Source of the DNA: Solea solea
Lineage: Eukaryota > Chordata > Actinopteri > Pleuronectiformes > Soleidae
Reading direction: 5' to 3'
NCBI RefSeq assembly: GCF_958295425.1
Contig: NC_081139.1
Coordinates: 13,591,888 to 13,655,887 of the forward strand
Length of the DNA stretch: 64,000 bases
Shown piece by piece: positions 49,630 to 61,700 of this stretch. The stretch's first letter is position 1. Each line of letters opens with the position of its first letter. The notes under the pieces were generated by a model. It was given only the letters and a program-made list of their open reading frames with translations. It was not told where the DNA came from and did not search any database. The translations under genes and the position numbers were made by a program.

Positions 49630-52039
49630 GTAGGAAGCCTGAACCTCATCCCTCCTGGTTTGCAAATGGTGCCATGACTATTTCAAACTCGTCATAATCT
49701 TTGCTGGTTTCTTAAACTCTGCCACATGCTTGCTCGCCAAATGACTGATGATGATGTGACGGACGTGTAGTCGGAGCGATTGCAGCTTTGATAACCGCCG
49801 AAAGGTCTGTGCGGAGGAAGAACTTACAGCATCACCGGACTCTCGTGTTACACCACAGAGCAGACCACAAACAAATCAGGCTTTCCTCATTCGCTGCCCC
49901 CCCTCATCACATCTCCAGGCATTGTAACAATCACCAGATGCTTCCACTGGCCTGCGTTGTACAAACAATTAAAAACACAGTGACTGAGCTGATGCGCAAC
50001 CTGAAGATTTATGTTCATACATATATTGAAACAACCCAAGTGATTATTGTTTTAGTTTATCAAATGCACCGTCTTTATCTTCAATCATCTTTCTTTGTGG
50101 AATCCCTAAATTGGTGCACAAAGAGAGACGGGATAATAAAGAGCATGTAATAACTCTATCCCCATTATGTAATTATTCCCTAGTGAGGCTCATCTGGGGG
50201 GGGGGGGGCTGTGTTTGTGTGTTTCTGCGACTGTACTGATGGGTTGCCGGGGTTTGAGGGGTGCAGTGAAAGAGAGAGAAAGAGAGCGGGTATTATCAAG
50301 AGCAAATTGCCAAGATCAGCCATGCAGAGCGACGTCCTCGAGGCCTGTCCTGCTTGGAGATCAAGCCTTTGATTAGCATCCAGAGAAAAGCCGAGGGAGC
50401 GAGCGGCAGCAGCAGCAGCACCCCTGTTTGCTTTGCTTTCCATTTCCCAGCGCTCCCTCGTACAAGTTGACTTAATTAAGTGGACTGGGCACGGTTCATT
50501 GTTGAAAGCATTTTCCTGCTTTAATCAAGTAGGATTTTACACATCGGTGAGCATACATGCAGAGTTCAGCAGTTTTCTTTTTTTTTTTCAAATATTTTCT
50601 AATTTCATTCTTGACACAAAGGCGGTGTTGCTTTGAGAGTGCCGTATAGATTGTGTGTGTTTTTTGCTCTATAAGGGTTTCTTAGACTTTCCTCTATATC
50701 GGTGCATCTTTGCATGGCTGACCTCACCCAAACTGCAGGCACCATTCTGCGGCTGACAAGCATGGTGGAAAAAGCTGGGCTGTGCTGCTTACCTGTGCGT
50801 GTTTGTCTCTCCAGTCAATATGAATTTCACAGTCTACTGCTGCTGCCTCTCTCAAAGGAATGCACCCCCCCTCTCAATTCAATATTATGACTCCCCCTCT
50901 CTTAATTGCTTTTTGTGAAGGCCCGTGTAGTCCTTACCTTGGCAAGCTTGCTTCACTTCCCCTGATGCATCATGATGCGTTAGGTTTTCTTTGCTTGAGC
51001 TGTTTGGGAAGGCGGTTTGCTTCTCCGCAGCATCCCTCGTGGAACAGGACGTGAAGAAGTGGGTTTTTTAATGTGAGACTGCGGCAAAAGAACGTGCAAA
51101 TTATCGGTTCCTTCTTTATAATTATTGATCAGTAAGGCATTGTATCCCGCTGTGAAAAAAAGAAGAAGAAAGAAGTCAAACTGCAGCTGTAAATCTGAAC
51201 GTCTCGCTCAGCGTAGAACTGAACACATGTTTCAAACTGATTAACTCGGTAGCTGAGGAGTGAGGTTAAGAACCATGACCTCCATCTGGGAGGCCCACAC
51301 GTCCCTATTAAAGCAGCCAGAGTAAATCATCGGCACCTAATTGCTTTGCTTCGGCTCCATGTAGTGTGCACAGCTTTTTTGACAGTGACAGCACCTTCTG
51401 TGATATTGGAAAACAAGTCGACACGCTCTCAAAATGCTCCAAGGCTTTAAAGTTGTATCTGCATTTCAGTAAGATTAGCATTTCTCAGGGATAAACCTTG
51501 GAAGTAGACTTTGTTCAGGCTTATCATGTGCAGAGTTTGCGAGGAAAAAAGAAGTCTCCCTGAGTTAAGACCCAAAAGCATGTGTAATCAGTGCCTGATG
51601 TTTTGCAGAAAGAGAGAGAATGAAACACTTTTATTCACAAAGAAGTGCATTCTTAGGAACAGGAATATTATCAAACACTCTACCTGCAACTGTTGAGAAT
51701 TGCTGTGCAAAAAGTGAAGTCAAGACACATTTGAATACAAACAAATTCACTATTTGAAGACGGAATCCTTTGTTTGTTGTTGTTTTATCTTTGTAATTTT
51801 CTATCCACTTGCTTCATCTAAATTTGTCCATAATACATCATAGTTGAAAAAAAAAAACACCTCAATATCTTAAAGGTTCTTAATTTTTTTGCAACAAAGT
51901 GTCATCAGTGAGGTATCTGTCATAAACATACTGGATAGAAACTTTAACTTTTGATTAAAACTTAATCTAAAACCTTTTTTCAGTAAGTTCTTCGTGTCCT
52001 GTGGTTGTGACTGTGGGTGTCACCTTATATAAGATCTAT

Positions 52040-52225
52040 TACCTTGTTTAGACCCGGTATTTACTGTACATCCGTACCTAGTGATGTGATCACAAGTGGA
52101 CAGCACTAAGTACAGGTCTGAAGCACCCAATGCGTCTTGAATGCGTCCTAGCATTTGATCACAATGGGTTATTTTTTTTTTTAATAGATGAACACAAATC
52201 TGTCCTCAGGATGCATTCAAGTACG
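52040..52225 (+). repeat. 'cagacctgg' family repeat in the intron
   Basis: Contains 'tgtttagacccggtattta', 'gtgatgtgatcacaagtgga', 'gaatgcgtcctagcatttga' and 'ctgtcctcaggatgcattca'. These words are shared with 6.4, 6.9, 33.1, 34.4 and 57.1 kb. Confidence 0.55.
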
Positions 52226-54257
52226 TCCTCTGACCCGCTGCAGACGAGAAGTGAAATACTGAATTAACATGTGAAAGTCAAGAGCTGTGTTCGAGTCTCT
52301 GCGAGACAACAATGTTGTTTGAATAAATCTTATACGGGAAGTTCTGTTTCTGTGTGGATAAGGCCCAAGTCATGCAACTGTCTTTGTTCTGCAACTCCAT
52401 TTAGAGAAGAACAAGAACAGAAGACATTAGATTTTTCTGAAGGACAAAACAATCCAGTGGAAGTTTGCAATGCCATGTTTTGTAAAGAGTATAACATCAC
52501 CACTCTTGGCCAACTCTAAATCCATGCTTATGGCTTTGCTATGTCAGGCCTTATACTACATATAAACCTTGAACCTTAAACCTTAAATTAATCACAAGGA
52601 AACGGACATTCATATTCAAAACAAATTGCACTCTGTGGTTTCTATGCTGCTTGATAGGCTGTAGGAGTAAACTGGTGACTAAAAAGGTTTACTGATGTCT
52701 TAGATATGTTTAAACAAAGGCATCTTTTAGTCTGCGTAGATAAACAGACAACCGGTAAACAGGAAGAAACGGAGACAGAGGGTCAAGAGTCTCCATGACT
52801 GTAAATATTCACTTGGAAAAGCCACATAGACATAATCTACATCTGAAGGTGGAGCCACAGAAATTGCGTTTGAATAAACTCAATGAACCACTCACCATTT
52901 TCCAGTTGGTATTAATGAAATTTGAAATGACTCCTCTGGCAACACCAGCAATGGGATAATGATGTGGGGGAACAAAGGGAAAGACCTTTTACCACAACAT
53001 CATAAGGATTAGAGCATGTCCTCCTCCCTCCTCCCTCCTCGTACACACAAGGCCAAATCCACAGGGACAGCAACAGAATGTGGGTCAACTTTGCAACAAT
53101 ACACACACTTACCACTAGCATTGCAGGTGGCAGTAAAACCAAGTGACTCGGGCTCCTCATTATTCCACATATTTGTCATCTGCACACCCTCCAAACACCA
53201 GGCTCCTATTTTTACTCCTCGACAGAGTCTTAAGTCTATATTGGGTGTAAGTGTGTGTGTGGCCGAGTGTGTTTTGTGTTGGAGCGAGGAGGTTCAATAA
53301 GTCGCTATGGCTATAGCAGGTGTGTGGCTGCCCTTGTCGCCATGCCGTCACTTCTACTGGTAAATGTTTAAACTGTTATTACTGTTTTTTCTTCTTTTTT
53401 TTTTTACACAATACCTTTTCAGTGGTCACTTTCTTCTTGGCGCTCTATACATCAGGCGTCTTTCTTATCTTATCACTCACCTGATTAAGTATGACGGAGC
53501 CAGCTGAGTGTTGACTCAATATTATATTATATCTCAAAGAGACCAATATACTGTTGTTTCTTTGGAGAATTTGTAATGACACCCTTCTATAGTGAACTTT
53601 TAAATAAATACAATGTGACGTTACCGTCGCTGATCACTGCTGTTGTTGATAATGTACAGGATTTCTCCCACACACTGGTGCACCTTGAACCTAACTCTGA
53701 TGTTGCAGCATTGTTGAAATGTGTGGTGGCCACAGAGGCAGTGCCCCAGCTGTGATCTGTAATTATTGTTTGTGAGCTTTGAGTCCGTCTATCCCCCACG
53801 GTAGCAAAGTAATGACTGACAAAGCATTGAAAACCACTGTTACTTTGGCCATGTCCCAGACCCCCTCAGCATGTCTCCACAGCAGCAAAGCCCAGTTATA
53901 TTTAGTTTAAAATTCTCTCCTCCCTTGAAGCACGGTGGTTAACCACTGAACACAGTCGGTAGGGTGGTGATAGTGGTGTAAGTGCAAACGCAGCTTGGTC
54001 TGGTGCAGCTTGCACTCTGCTGTGATCCACCTGTCAGGAGCGTCACTTACTTGTCAGTCGCCTTCATAACTCAAATGTTTGAAGTTTGATTGAGTGTGGG
54101 TAGAGAAGATGGTTCTTGTCGTGTCTGGTCTGAACCCAGGGTTCGAGAAACGGGGTTAATCCAACACTGTGATGCAGAGGACGTCATTGGTGGAGAAAAG
54201 TTTGGAGGTGTGGTTTTGTATCTAGGATGCAAATCCACTAAAGCTTCAGTGTCATGG

Positions 54258-54281
54258 TAATAATAATAATAATAATAATAG
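54258..54281. repeat. (TAA)n microsatellite
   Basis: About eight TAA trinucleotides without interruption. Confidence 0.9.
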
Positions 54282-55726
54282 ATTCTTTGTGTCATTGCAA
54301 TTGCAAAACTTGCCGCAGTTGTACTTAAATGAAAGGCTGACCTGTCCAAACCTGCTGCTAGATGATCATCCAGTCAGGGTTTATATCTAAACACTGAGAG
54401 AGAGATTGACAGGTTGGGAATCAGGGATCGATTATCTGCCTGCCACTGAGCACCTCAAACCTTAACCATGCCCCCAGTTTGTTGGATGACTGATAGAAAC
54501 CATGATTAGTTTTTATTTCCGGACCAGTTGCTACATTGGTTTCAGTGGAATGCAATGAGGATGATGCGATAGCGACAGCTGAGGGAGAAAAAGAGCACAA
54601 GTTCGGTCTAAAGTACAACATATGCTGAATTTGAATGATCTATGTGAATTGTCTTATCTTTGTTAAATTAAATATTTTTATATTCTTTTGTAAGTAAAGC
54701 TAAATTTGCTGTTGTTTTTTTTGTTTTAACAGTCTTTGCTGTCGTGCTAAGAACATGCAATTTGCTATACTGTGGCAAATATTTCCTCTCCACATAATAT
54801 GATTCGACTTGTCTTTATTGGGCAGTTTGATTTGATTATTGTGAATTCCTAAGTGATGATATGCATGTAGTATGCTCTTAGTAGCTCTTAAAAATGGCTA
54901 AATTAAATCCGTTAAATGCCGTTTGAAACAAAGCGATTAGCAAATTATGATTTTTATTATTAATAGTTCTATGTTCTCTGTCAACATAAGAAAAAAACAA
55001 CACTTACAGGTTAAAAGAATTCCTATATTTAAGTTCTCATTCTTACTTTAGAGAACAGGAGATGACATTTTGATGGTATCTCGTGTGGTAATGCTTCATC
55101 TCTGAAAAGTTAAACTGCAAATAGCACCGTTTGCTGCTGACAACCATTGAAGTGATGCCCATCGCAGTAAAGATGTATTTAAAGCTGGTAAATGTGGCAC
55201 AAAGTGATCTGCACTTAAACTTAGATATTAAATCTGTCTTGCACCATTAGACAGTGCTGTTCTCTCTCTCTCCCTCCTGCTCAACTATACTGTATGTGTG
55301 GGAGATGTGTGATATTCCTCTTGGCACCTTTTCTGCACGTTGCCCCTGAAACCTGCACTGATCTTGTGTTTGTCTCCGATGGTGCCAGTTTCTCTGTGCA
55401 AAATAAAATTGTGGTCAAAGTGTCATCTCATAGCTGTGTCAGCCAACCATCAGTGCTGTCTGTGCCTCCCACCCAGCGCTGGTGTTTCTTGAGTATCCTC
55501 TATCCTCTTCGTCCCATGCTTGTTAAGCACACACAAGCCTTCCTTTTATGATGGCCCATGAAAAAAGTCATTGTACCTGAGTGATATAGAATATAGTCTC
55601 TTGGCACCTTGCCCTATCTGACTATCATGGCACATGGCTGCAAGGTTGTAAAAGTCTATCACAGACCGCTTGGGTGTTCCTAAGGTTTGATAAAGAGGAA
55701 ATGTTGTTTTCTTTAACATCTGGCCA

Positions 55727-56497
55727 ATGGCTGCTGGATATACTGTACTGTGTTTGCAGGTAACGCGGTTCTTATTCATCTCTATAGGGGATTATCGTTG
55801 GCAGAGGAAAATGAAGGTGACAGAGTGGCGACTAAATATAGTCCCGTCTTTGACTGCGTGGTGTCCTGCTGCAGTCTTCCCTCTTCCACTCATTTATCCT
55901 CCCCCCCCTTGCATGGAAACAGCAGTTAATGCACAGGGACCAGGGTGTTTGAGATTCCTGGCATGTCAGTACCACTCTCTTTTAGCATCTGCAGAAAGAG
56001 GGATATGTTGTGTTAAGGGCATGGTGCTTCATCTGTGCTCGGGGTTTCACCTGTGGTATCAGCCCCTGAGTCAAGTTACGGGCTGTGTCAGTGCTTCTCC
56101 TCCACTGAAACTGAGATTGTCTGACAAAAACACTAAGGAGCCAGTGTTGTCTGTCCGTCTTGTCTTTCATGGGCATGTTGTTGCATCTGTTGCCTCCACC
56201 TCCCTCCGGATCCCTTCTCAGTGGAGCGGAAAATACCAGTCAAACTGTGCAGATTATTGTGAATCACTTTCTGCCCACCTGTGCAGCATCACCATTCATG
56301 TGTTTTTAATTCATGGAAGTTCAATTGTTCCAGCTTCGCAGGAGTACAGAATCAGAGCGACCATTACAAACAGAGCGGAGCTGATGCAATTATGTCTTTT
56401 AGGTCGATGCAGAATGTGGGGCAAACATGATGCAGTAAGTAAAGGATTCCACATGTTAAAACCAAATAATGAAACCGTGCTCGGTGATTTCCTGTAA
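55727..56497 (+). other. 256-codon open frame of unknown meaning
   Basis: ATG at 55727 opens a frame of 256 codons to TAA 56495-56497, the longest in the window and longer than expected by chance at this base composition. The translation is cysteine-rich with hydrophobic stretches (for example VLCLQVTRFLFISI near residue 7 and ITIHVFLIHG near residue 188). I recognise no domain, repeat or motif. It lies in the presumed semaphorin intron on the sense strand. It could be an intronic nested gene, a processed remnant or chance; chance is still the simplest reading. Confidence 0.15.
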
Positions 56498-58230
56498 TCA
56501 CAATAGCTGCCGGGGTGAGGTTTGTCTGTCATTATAGTAACCGGAGATTATGTCAGTCACATAATGCGAGGTGGGATTTTATAAAACTTTAACAGTGGTG
56601 TGAAGGAAACTGTCAGTCAGAATGATTTTGCTATGGTGCTACTTCTTTGTTCCACAGATAATACTGTCGTGTTCTCATGATTGACATAGTGGCCAGACTG
56701 CTTTCGGCAACTGGGTATTTAGTGCACCTGCTAAGCTTCAAGGTTGGTGCTTTTTCTAGATGGTATAATTAAAAGTTCCTGTGGGATTTGGTGTCTTTTC
56801 TCACCTGTGAAAACAGGACAATAGCGTAGACTGGATAAACGGGTCGAGAACTCACACTGGCTTTTGTCTCTGCACCACTGCTGGAGCTCAACACTATATA
56901 TTCTTAGCACTAGTGTTTCTCTAGTGGCAGATTAAGGTGTCAGATAGAATAATGGTCCAGACGGATCAGACACGGTCGGTGACCACGCTCAAGGCTGCAC
57001 CCAAGTGCCACAGTGGGTTTACAGTTTAGACTCTGATAATACCTTCTCTCAATGTGCTTCTCAAGTGAAACCAAATGAAGCAGGACGCGAGGGGGACTCG
57101 TTATCTACCCACAGGCAAACTGTGCCATCATATGACCTGTTCAGACCTGGTGTTTACGTTTCCATCCTGATCTAAGGTCTAATCACAAGGGAATAGCCTA
57201 CGATTCTTCACACCTGGCATTAATACGTCCTAGATTTGTCTCCTGTGACCACATTTACAAGCTGTATGCAGATACAGCACATGAGAGTCGCTCACATTGC
57301 CTCCATCCACTGGCTGTTTGTGGCTGCGTGTATAAAAAAGCCCAGCACTGGTATATCAGCTTTTAAAAGTACTCTCAGACATTCAGGCCTGTGTGGATCC
57401 AGCTCTGTGGTAGTTCTTCAAAGGTCAAGTGGAAGGCCATGACACTGACTGTAGAGGTCAAGGCCAGAGCCCCTCCTCTGGTCTACAACCTCAATATCAT
57501 TTCTCACCCTCTGCCCGTGGGGGATTGAGTTACATTGCGTACGCTGCTAGGAGCAGTAATGAGTGATGAGACTTCCTCTCTTTGAAGGCTACAGTAAATA
57601 CACAGTGACTTTGAATAAAGGGAACAATATTTGTGTGTCGTTTAAAGATCACATTCAAATGATATGCACTATGTTGCAAATTCTGTGCAGGACACTTAAT
57701 GAAGCACTATGCACGACTAATGTATCGTCATATTCTCTAGACTAGTAGAACTTTTTATGCCAAATACCTTGGTCTGTGAATATCACATCATACAGCATGT
57801 AAATTACATCATATCAGGAGAAGCTGGAACACTACTAATACTTAAAGAACCAGTGTCAGGCACTGCATGGTATATAATATATAAATTGTTCTCAGTTCAC
57901 TGACACTTAATCTTTGTTTCATGATCTAGATACATGCTGCAAACGTACAGATTACAAAAGTTACATAAACATTGTCATGCCAGTGATGGTGAAGTCATTT
58001 GCTGACCTGGATTAAGTCTGTATTTAAACCATGTTTCGAACCAACATTTTACAAGTCATTCATCAGCCACGTAATCTATTTAACTGGAGCCTGTTCTGAA
58101 ACGTATGGTTGCTTTTAATCAGTGCAGTGTTTATGCATCAGTTCAGCCGGGTCAAGTATCAGATGTTCAATAAAAATGAAAGGAGCCAGTTTCTGCATGT
58201 GCGTACATGCCCTTGGTTCCATTCACACTA
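56498..58230. other. Intronic stretch with one dispersed repeat
   Basis: Holds a 'cagacctgg' family repeat at about 57130-57260. No exon or other named feature is seen. Confidence 0.5.
57130..57260 (+). repeat. 'cagacctgg' family repeat in the intron
   Basis: Reads 'ctgttcagacctggtgttta', 'aggtctaatcacaaggga', 'ttcacacctggcattaatac' and 'gtcctagatttgtctcctgt'. It is the clearest copy of the family's 5' word. Confidence 0.6.
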
Positions 58231-58742
58231 AAGCCTTGTTTCCATTGGGTGGAACGGTTCAGTTTGGTACAGTACGTTATGAATTTCTGTTTTCCATTAG
58301 GAATATTTCCAACAATAACCAACCAACCCTGCCATTCATTTTTTTTTGGCAGCCTTCCCTTGGGGTACCAGAGTAATAAGGCACAGTAAGATCAGGGTGG
58401 AGCCGGTCTGCCTCCACCCATGACAGAAAAACGTCACTCCCTTGAGAGCGATGTTTCTTCAATGCCCACAGTATATTCTCATGCAAAGCTTGGATGTCCT
58501 CCATTGTTGTCTGCTTTGTTGTTGACTTTTGAGATCTGGTTCGTTGTCACGCTATGTGCCTATCAAATAAAGGTGCTGTTCTCAGTGGAAACGCAAGCCT
58601 GTACCGTACCATTACTCTAGCACCCTAAGGGAAGGGTTCCGAAAAAATGGAGCGGTCGGGGACGGTTATTTTGATACTGTTCCTAATGGGAAAACAAAAA
58701 AATATGTATCGTACTGGAACCATTCCACTCGATGGAAAGACG
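58231..58742. mobile_element. Foldback MITE (about 0.5 kb, arms of 130-140 bp)
   Basis: The left end 'gtttccattgggtggaacgg' is matched by the reverse complement of the right end, 'ctttccatcgagtggaatgg'. The match continues through 'gttttccattaggaat' against 'gttttcccattaggaac'. Deeper in, 'ccttcccttggggtaccag' and 'agtaat' (58353-58377) match the complement of 58611-58640. The arms 58238-58378 and about 58603-58733 therefore fold on each other with some mismatches. A loop of roughly 220 bp carries no transposase. The words 'accgtacc' and 'ccattggg' are typical of a widespread teleost non-autonomous DNA element. Confidence 0.8.
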
Positions 58743-61700
58743 TGATTAAAGGCAGACACAGTGCTGCCCTTCTTCTATTCAGTGAGACATCAATCAACAG
58801 CCACAGGCTACAATAAGTAAATCAACATTCCCCATACTGATATGGTGTTTGTTTGAAAGAGTAAATCACAGTCAGCGTTTCACCCAACTGAACCCTGCCA
58901 TCTAATCCTTTCTGTATGGTTGGTCCCTTCTTCCCACCTCCTCCGATGAGGTCATACACTATTCCACATCATTGAGGGGGAAATGAGGCTGTATGGAAGA
59001 GACGTTGAAGAGTTTAGCCCATAAGGGCACTCTGGCATTAAACAATGCATGCACTTTGATGTCTTTGTCGTGCGATGGTTTTGAAATGCTGATTTTGAGA
59101 TGTCCCCATTGCTGCCTCCTGCCTGTTGGTGGAGTAGGTGTTAATTGCAGTATATGGAGATGGACACTCATTGACATCTATAGAGGCTGGGCCAGAGCCA
59201 GCGGTTTTTGTCAGTGACCTATCCTTTCAGGCCCCCCTCCTGTGGCGCTACCTCCTCTTGATTGGTGACAAAGTGTCAAAAGAGGAACCCTGGCATGCAA
59301 CTCCCCTTGTTGGTGGTGTTGTTTGACGTCGCCCACACACTCTTCCCCCTGTGAAGGTCCTATAGCTGCAGGGGCGTTTGTGTAGGTTTGCCTCATATTC
59401 ACAGAAGTTCATTCACATTCTGGGAGACCTGGGGGTGGGCGTCAAACTGGCATCGGGCCTTTTTTTTCCCCCTCCAATGAATGTTGCGCACAGCATCCCG
59501 CAGGCCTTTTTCTATGCTGCCTATAGATTCCTCTGTCCAGGTCCAAGGAGCACCACTGTGGCGCTGCAAAGGGAGGACAGCAGTTTTGAATGGAGGTGAA
59601 AAATGAGGTCCTCACATGCAGGGAAAATAAAAGTCGAGAGGAGCAGTAGCGATTGTTTACGTCCTCCTCTCTAATCTGGCACCATACCAAAGCAATAGTG
59701 TGCGATGTGTTACAGTGTGAAAGCACATAAGCTTGTGAGTATCAGGGGATGTGTTTGTGAAACTATTTAGTAATACCTTAATGTTGTTCACTTTGTTCAA
59801 TCACTCACTCCCCTCTTTGATTCTCTGATCTCCTTGATTGTCTGAGCAAGATGCATATGCTCTGAGCTCTGCACGTCCTCTCATTGTTTTGTAAGTCTTC
59901 CAATGAGAGGATTGCTGTTGCTGTGTGCAAGTCCCTGGCTGACTTCTTAACCCAGTTGCTTGTTTTCCTGCTTAGCCCTTCTTTGGGGGTTAATAAATAC
60001 TTTATTGCCACTTTACCGTGTGGATTAGTGGTCGTATTTAATTTCCCCGAGGGACGTCCTGTGGCGTTTCCCAGAGTTTCGAAGCAGCCTACTTTGCATT
60101 TCCTTTCTGTGAGAAGACAAACAGACCCAGAGTCTGTGATGAAGCAGCCTGACAGAGGGAGGGTTAGACAGAGAAAGGAGGACAGAGAGGAGGAAGAGTG
60201 GCAGGCAGAGTAGGCTAAGATTTCACTCCTACTCCTATCGGAAACTATCCAAAATCTCTCTCTCTCTCGTGGGCTACAGTGTGGATCAGGTTTTAGCATC
60301 ACTTCTCTTCTCCTACCTTCGCAGTTGTGACATGCGTATGTTTCATCTTCCAGGGTGGAAATAAAAGACAGCCAAGAGTGCACAGTGAGGAATAGAGTTG
60401 CAGAAAGTGCGGAAGGAGTTTTAGAGAGGCTTCCCAAGTCAAAAAGTTACACACATAGAAAGTCAGTAACTGTCCATATTCTGTCACTGGTGTGCAAGCA
60501 GCCATCCATGCATCTGTTACTGTCGTGGTTGTGTTTCTGCTGCTTTTACTGCTTGTACAAACTTCCCAACTCTACCTCAGATGCTAATGACTGATATCAT
60601 CACCCACCTTTACAGCGTTTCTCCTCTTCTGCTCATAACTGTCAGATGGAGCACAGCTTAACTGTGACGAGTGTTTGCTACCTTAACGCCATAGTTAAGT
60701 AAGTTAACTTCCCCTCCTTCATAGTGCGAGACCCGAGAGGGTGTCCAAGTGTCCAAAGCGTCCCCCTCTGTCACACGCAGGACTCTGTGTTGAGCAATGG
60801 CTTTCAAAGGCCCCCTGGCAGAAAAAAAAGCTTGTGAGACTAACCCGAGGGAATATTTAAAAGGCCGGCAAAAAGAGCAGCAGTGAATAAGCAGTGCTTC
60901 CTGTTGTTTTTTTTTAAATCGGGGAAGGAGCATTGAGCAAAGGTAATTGATTGGAACTAATTAGTGGTGGAGAGATAAATGATGATTAAGTGAGATGCAG
61001 CATGTTTAACAACACACTGAGGAGATGGAATGCACTGTGGAATTAACTCTTCAGTGTCTGTGTTGAGCCAAGCATACAGCTCAGTCATGTGTTTGTGGGT
61101 TAATCTCCAGGGCATCTTAGGACTCACTGGCTGAGCTGGAGTGCATGGAAATTGTTGGTTCATCAAGTACATTTTCTGACTTTCTTTTTTTTTGTCTTTT
61201 TCGGCTTCTCCTCTCTCTCGGGGTCGCCACGCAGATGATGCTATTAGATTTGCCTTGTTACTGTATACCAGTAGATTTTTGAGAGTGTCTCTCTCTCTAC
61301 TGTGCTTGGGGGTAACACGCCCCCTCATAGCTTTTTAGTATTAGGTGGTTTCTGATTTAGCGGGTTGTTAGGACGTCAAGCACTATTCTGAGTCTTTCCA
61401 CCATCCACTTCAGAATATCCTATTTTTTTAAGCTGACAGCATAAAATCAGTCTCCTCGTCAGTCCAAAAAATGTACCAACCTGAATTTTCCTTTCTTTTT
61501 AGAGGCTATGGAACAGCAGGAATACATGAATATGTGGGATTTTCAAATGACATTATGTTTTAGGATTGCCTTTCTGTTCACCATCACATTTTCTTTCACC
61601 TTGTCAAAACATGGCAGGAAGAGAAAGAACTCATAGAACAAAAGATCCATGTTATGACAAGTTCTAAAATAGCTTTAACATGCAGACAGCAGAATTGCTG

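Larger units (their letters stand above)
49630..55726 (+). other. Long first coding intron of the semaphorin gene, 5' part
   Basis: Starts with GTAGGA at 49630. I searched by eye for the next semaphorin exon (ELK..., DYRILL, YVGSKD type sequence) and did not find it, so the intron runs past this point. It holds a G13 run near 50198-50210, a CAG/AGC short array near 50405-50421, a degenerate 'cagacctgg' family repeat at 52040-52225 and an ATA microsatellite at 54258-54281. The segment 50280-50500 is non-repetitive and carries CTTTGAT and TTAATTAA words, so it is a candidate enhancer only by appearance. Confidence 0.55.

Noticed and set aside
59805..60437. 210-codon minus-strand frame with a 109-codon plus-strand frame inside it
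   Set aside because: No recognisable domain on either strand; serine-rich low-information peptide; position within a presumed intron fits chance.
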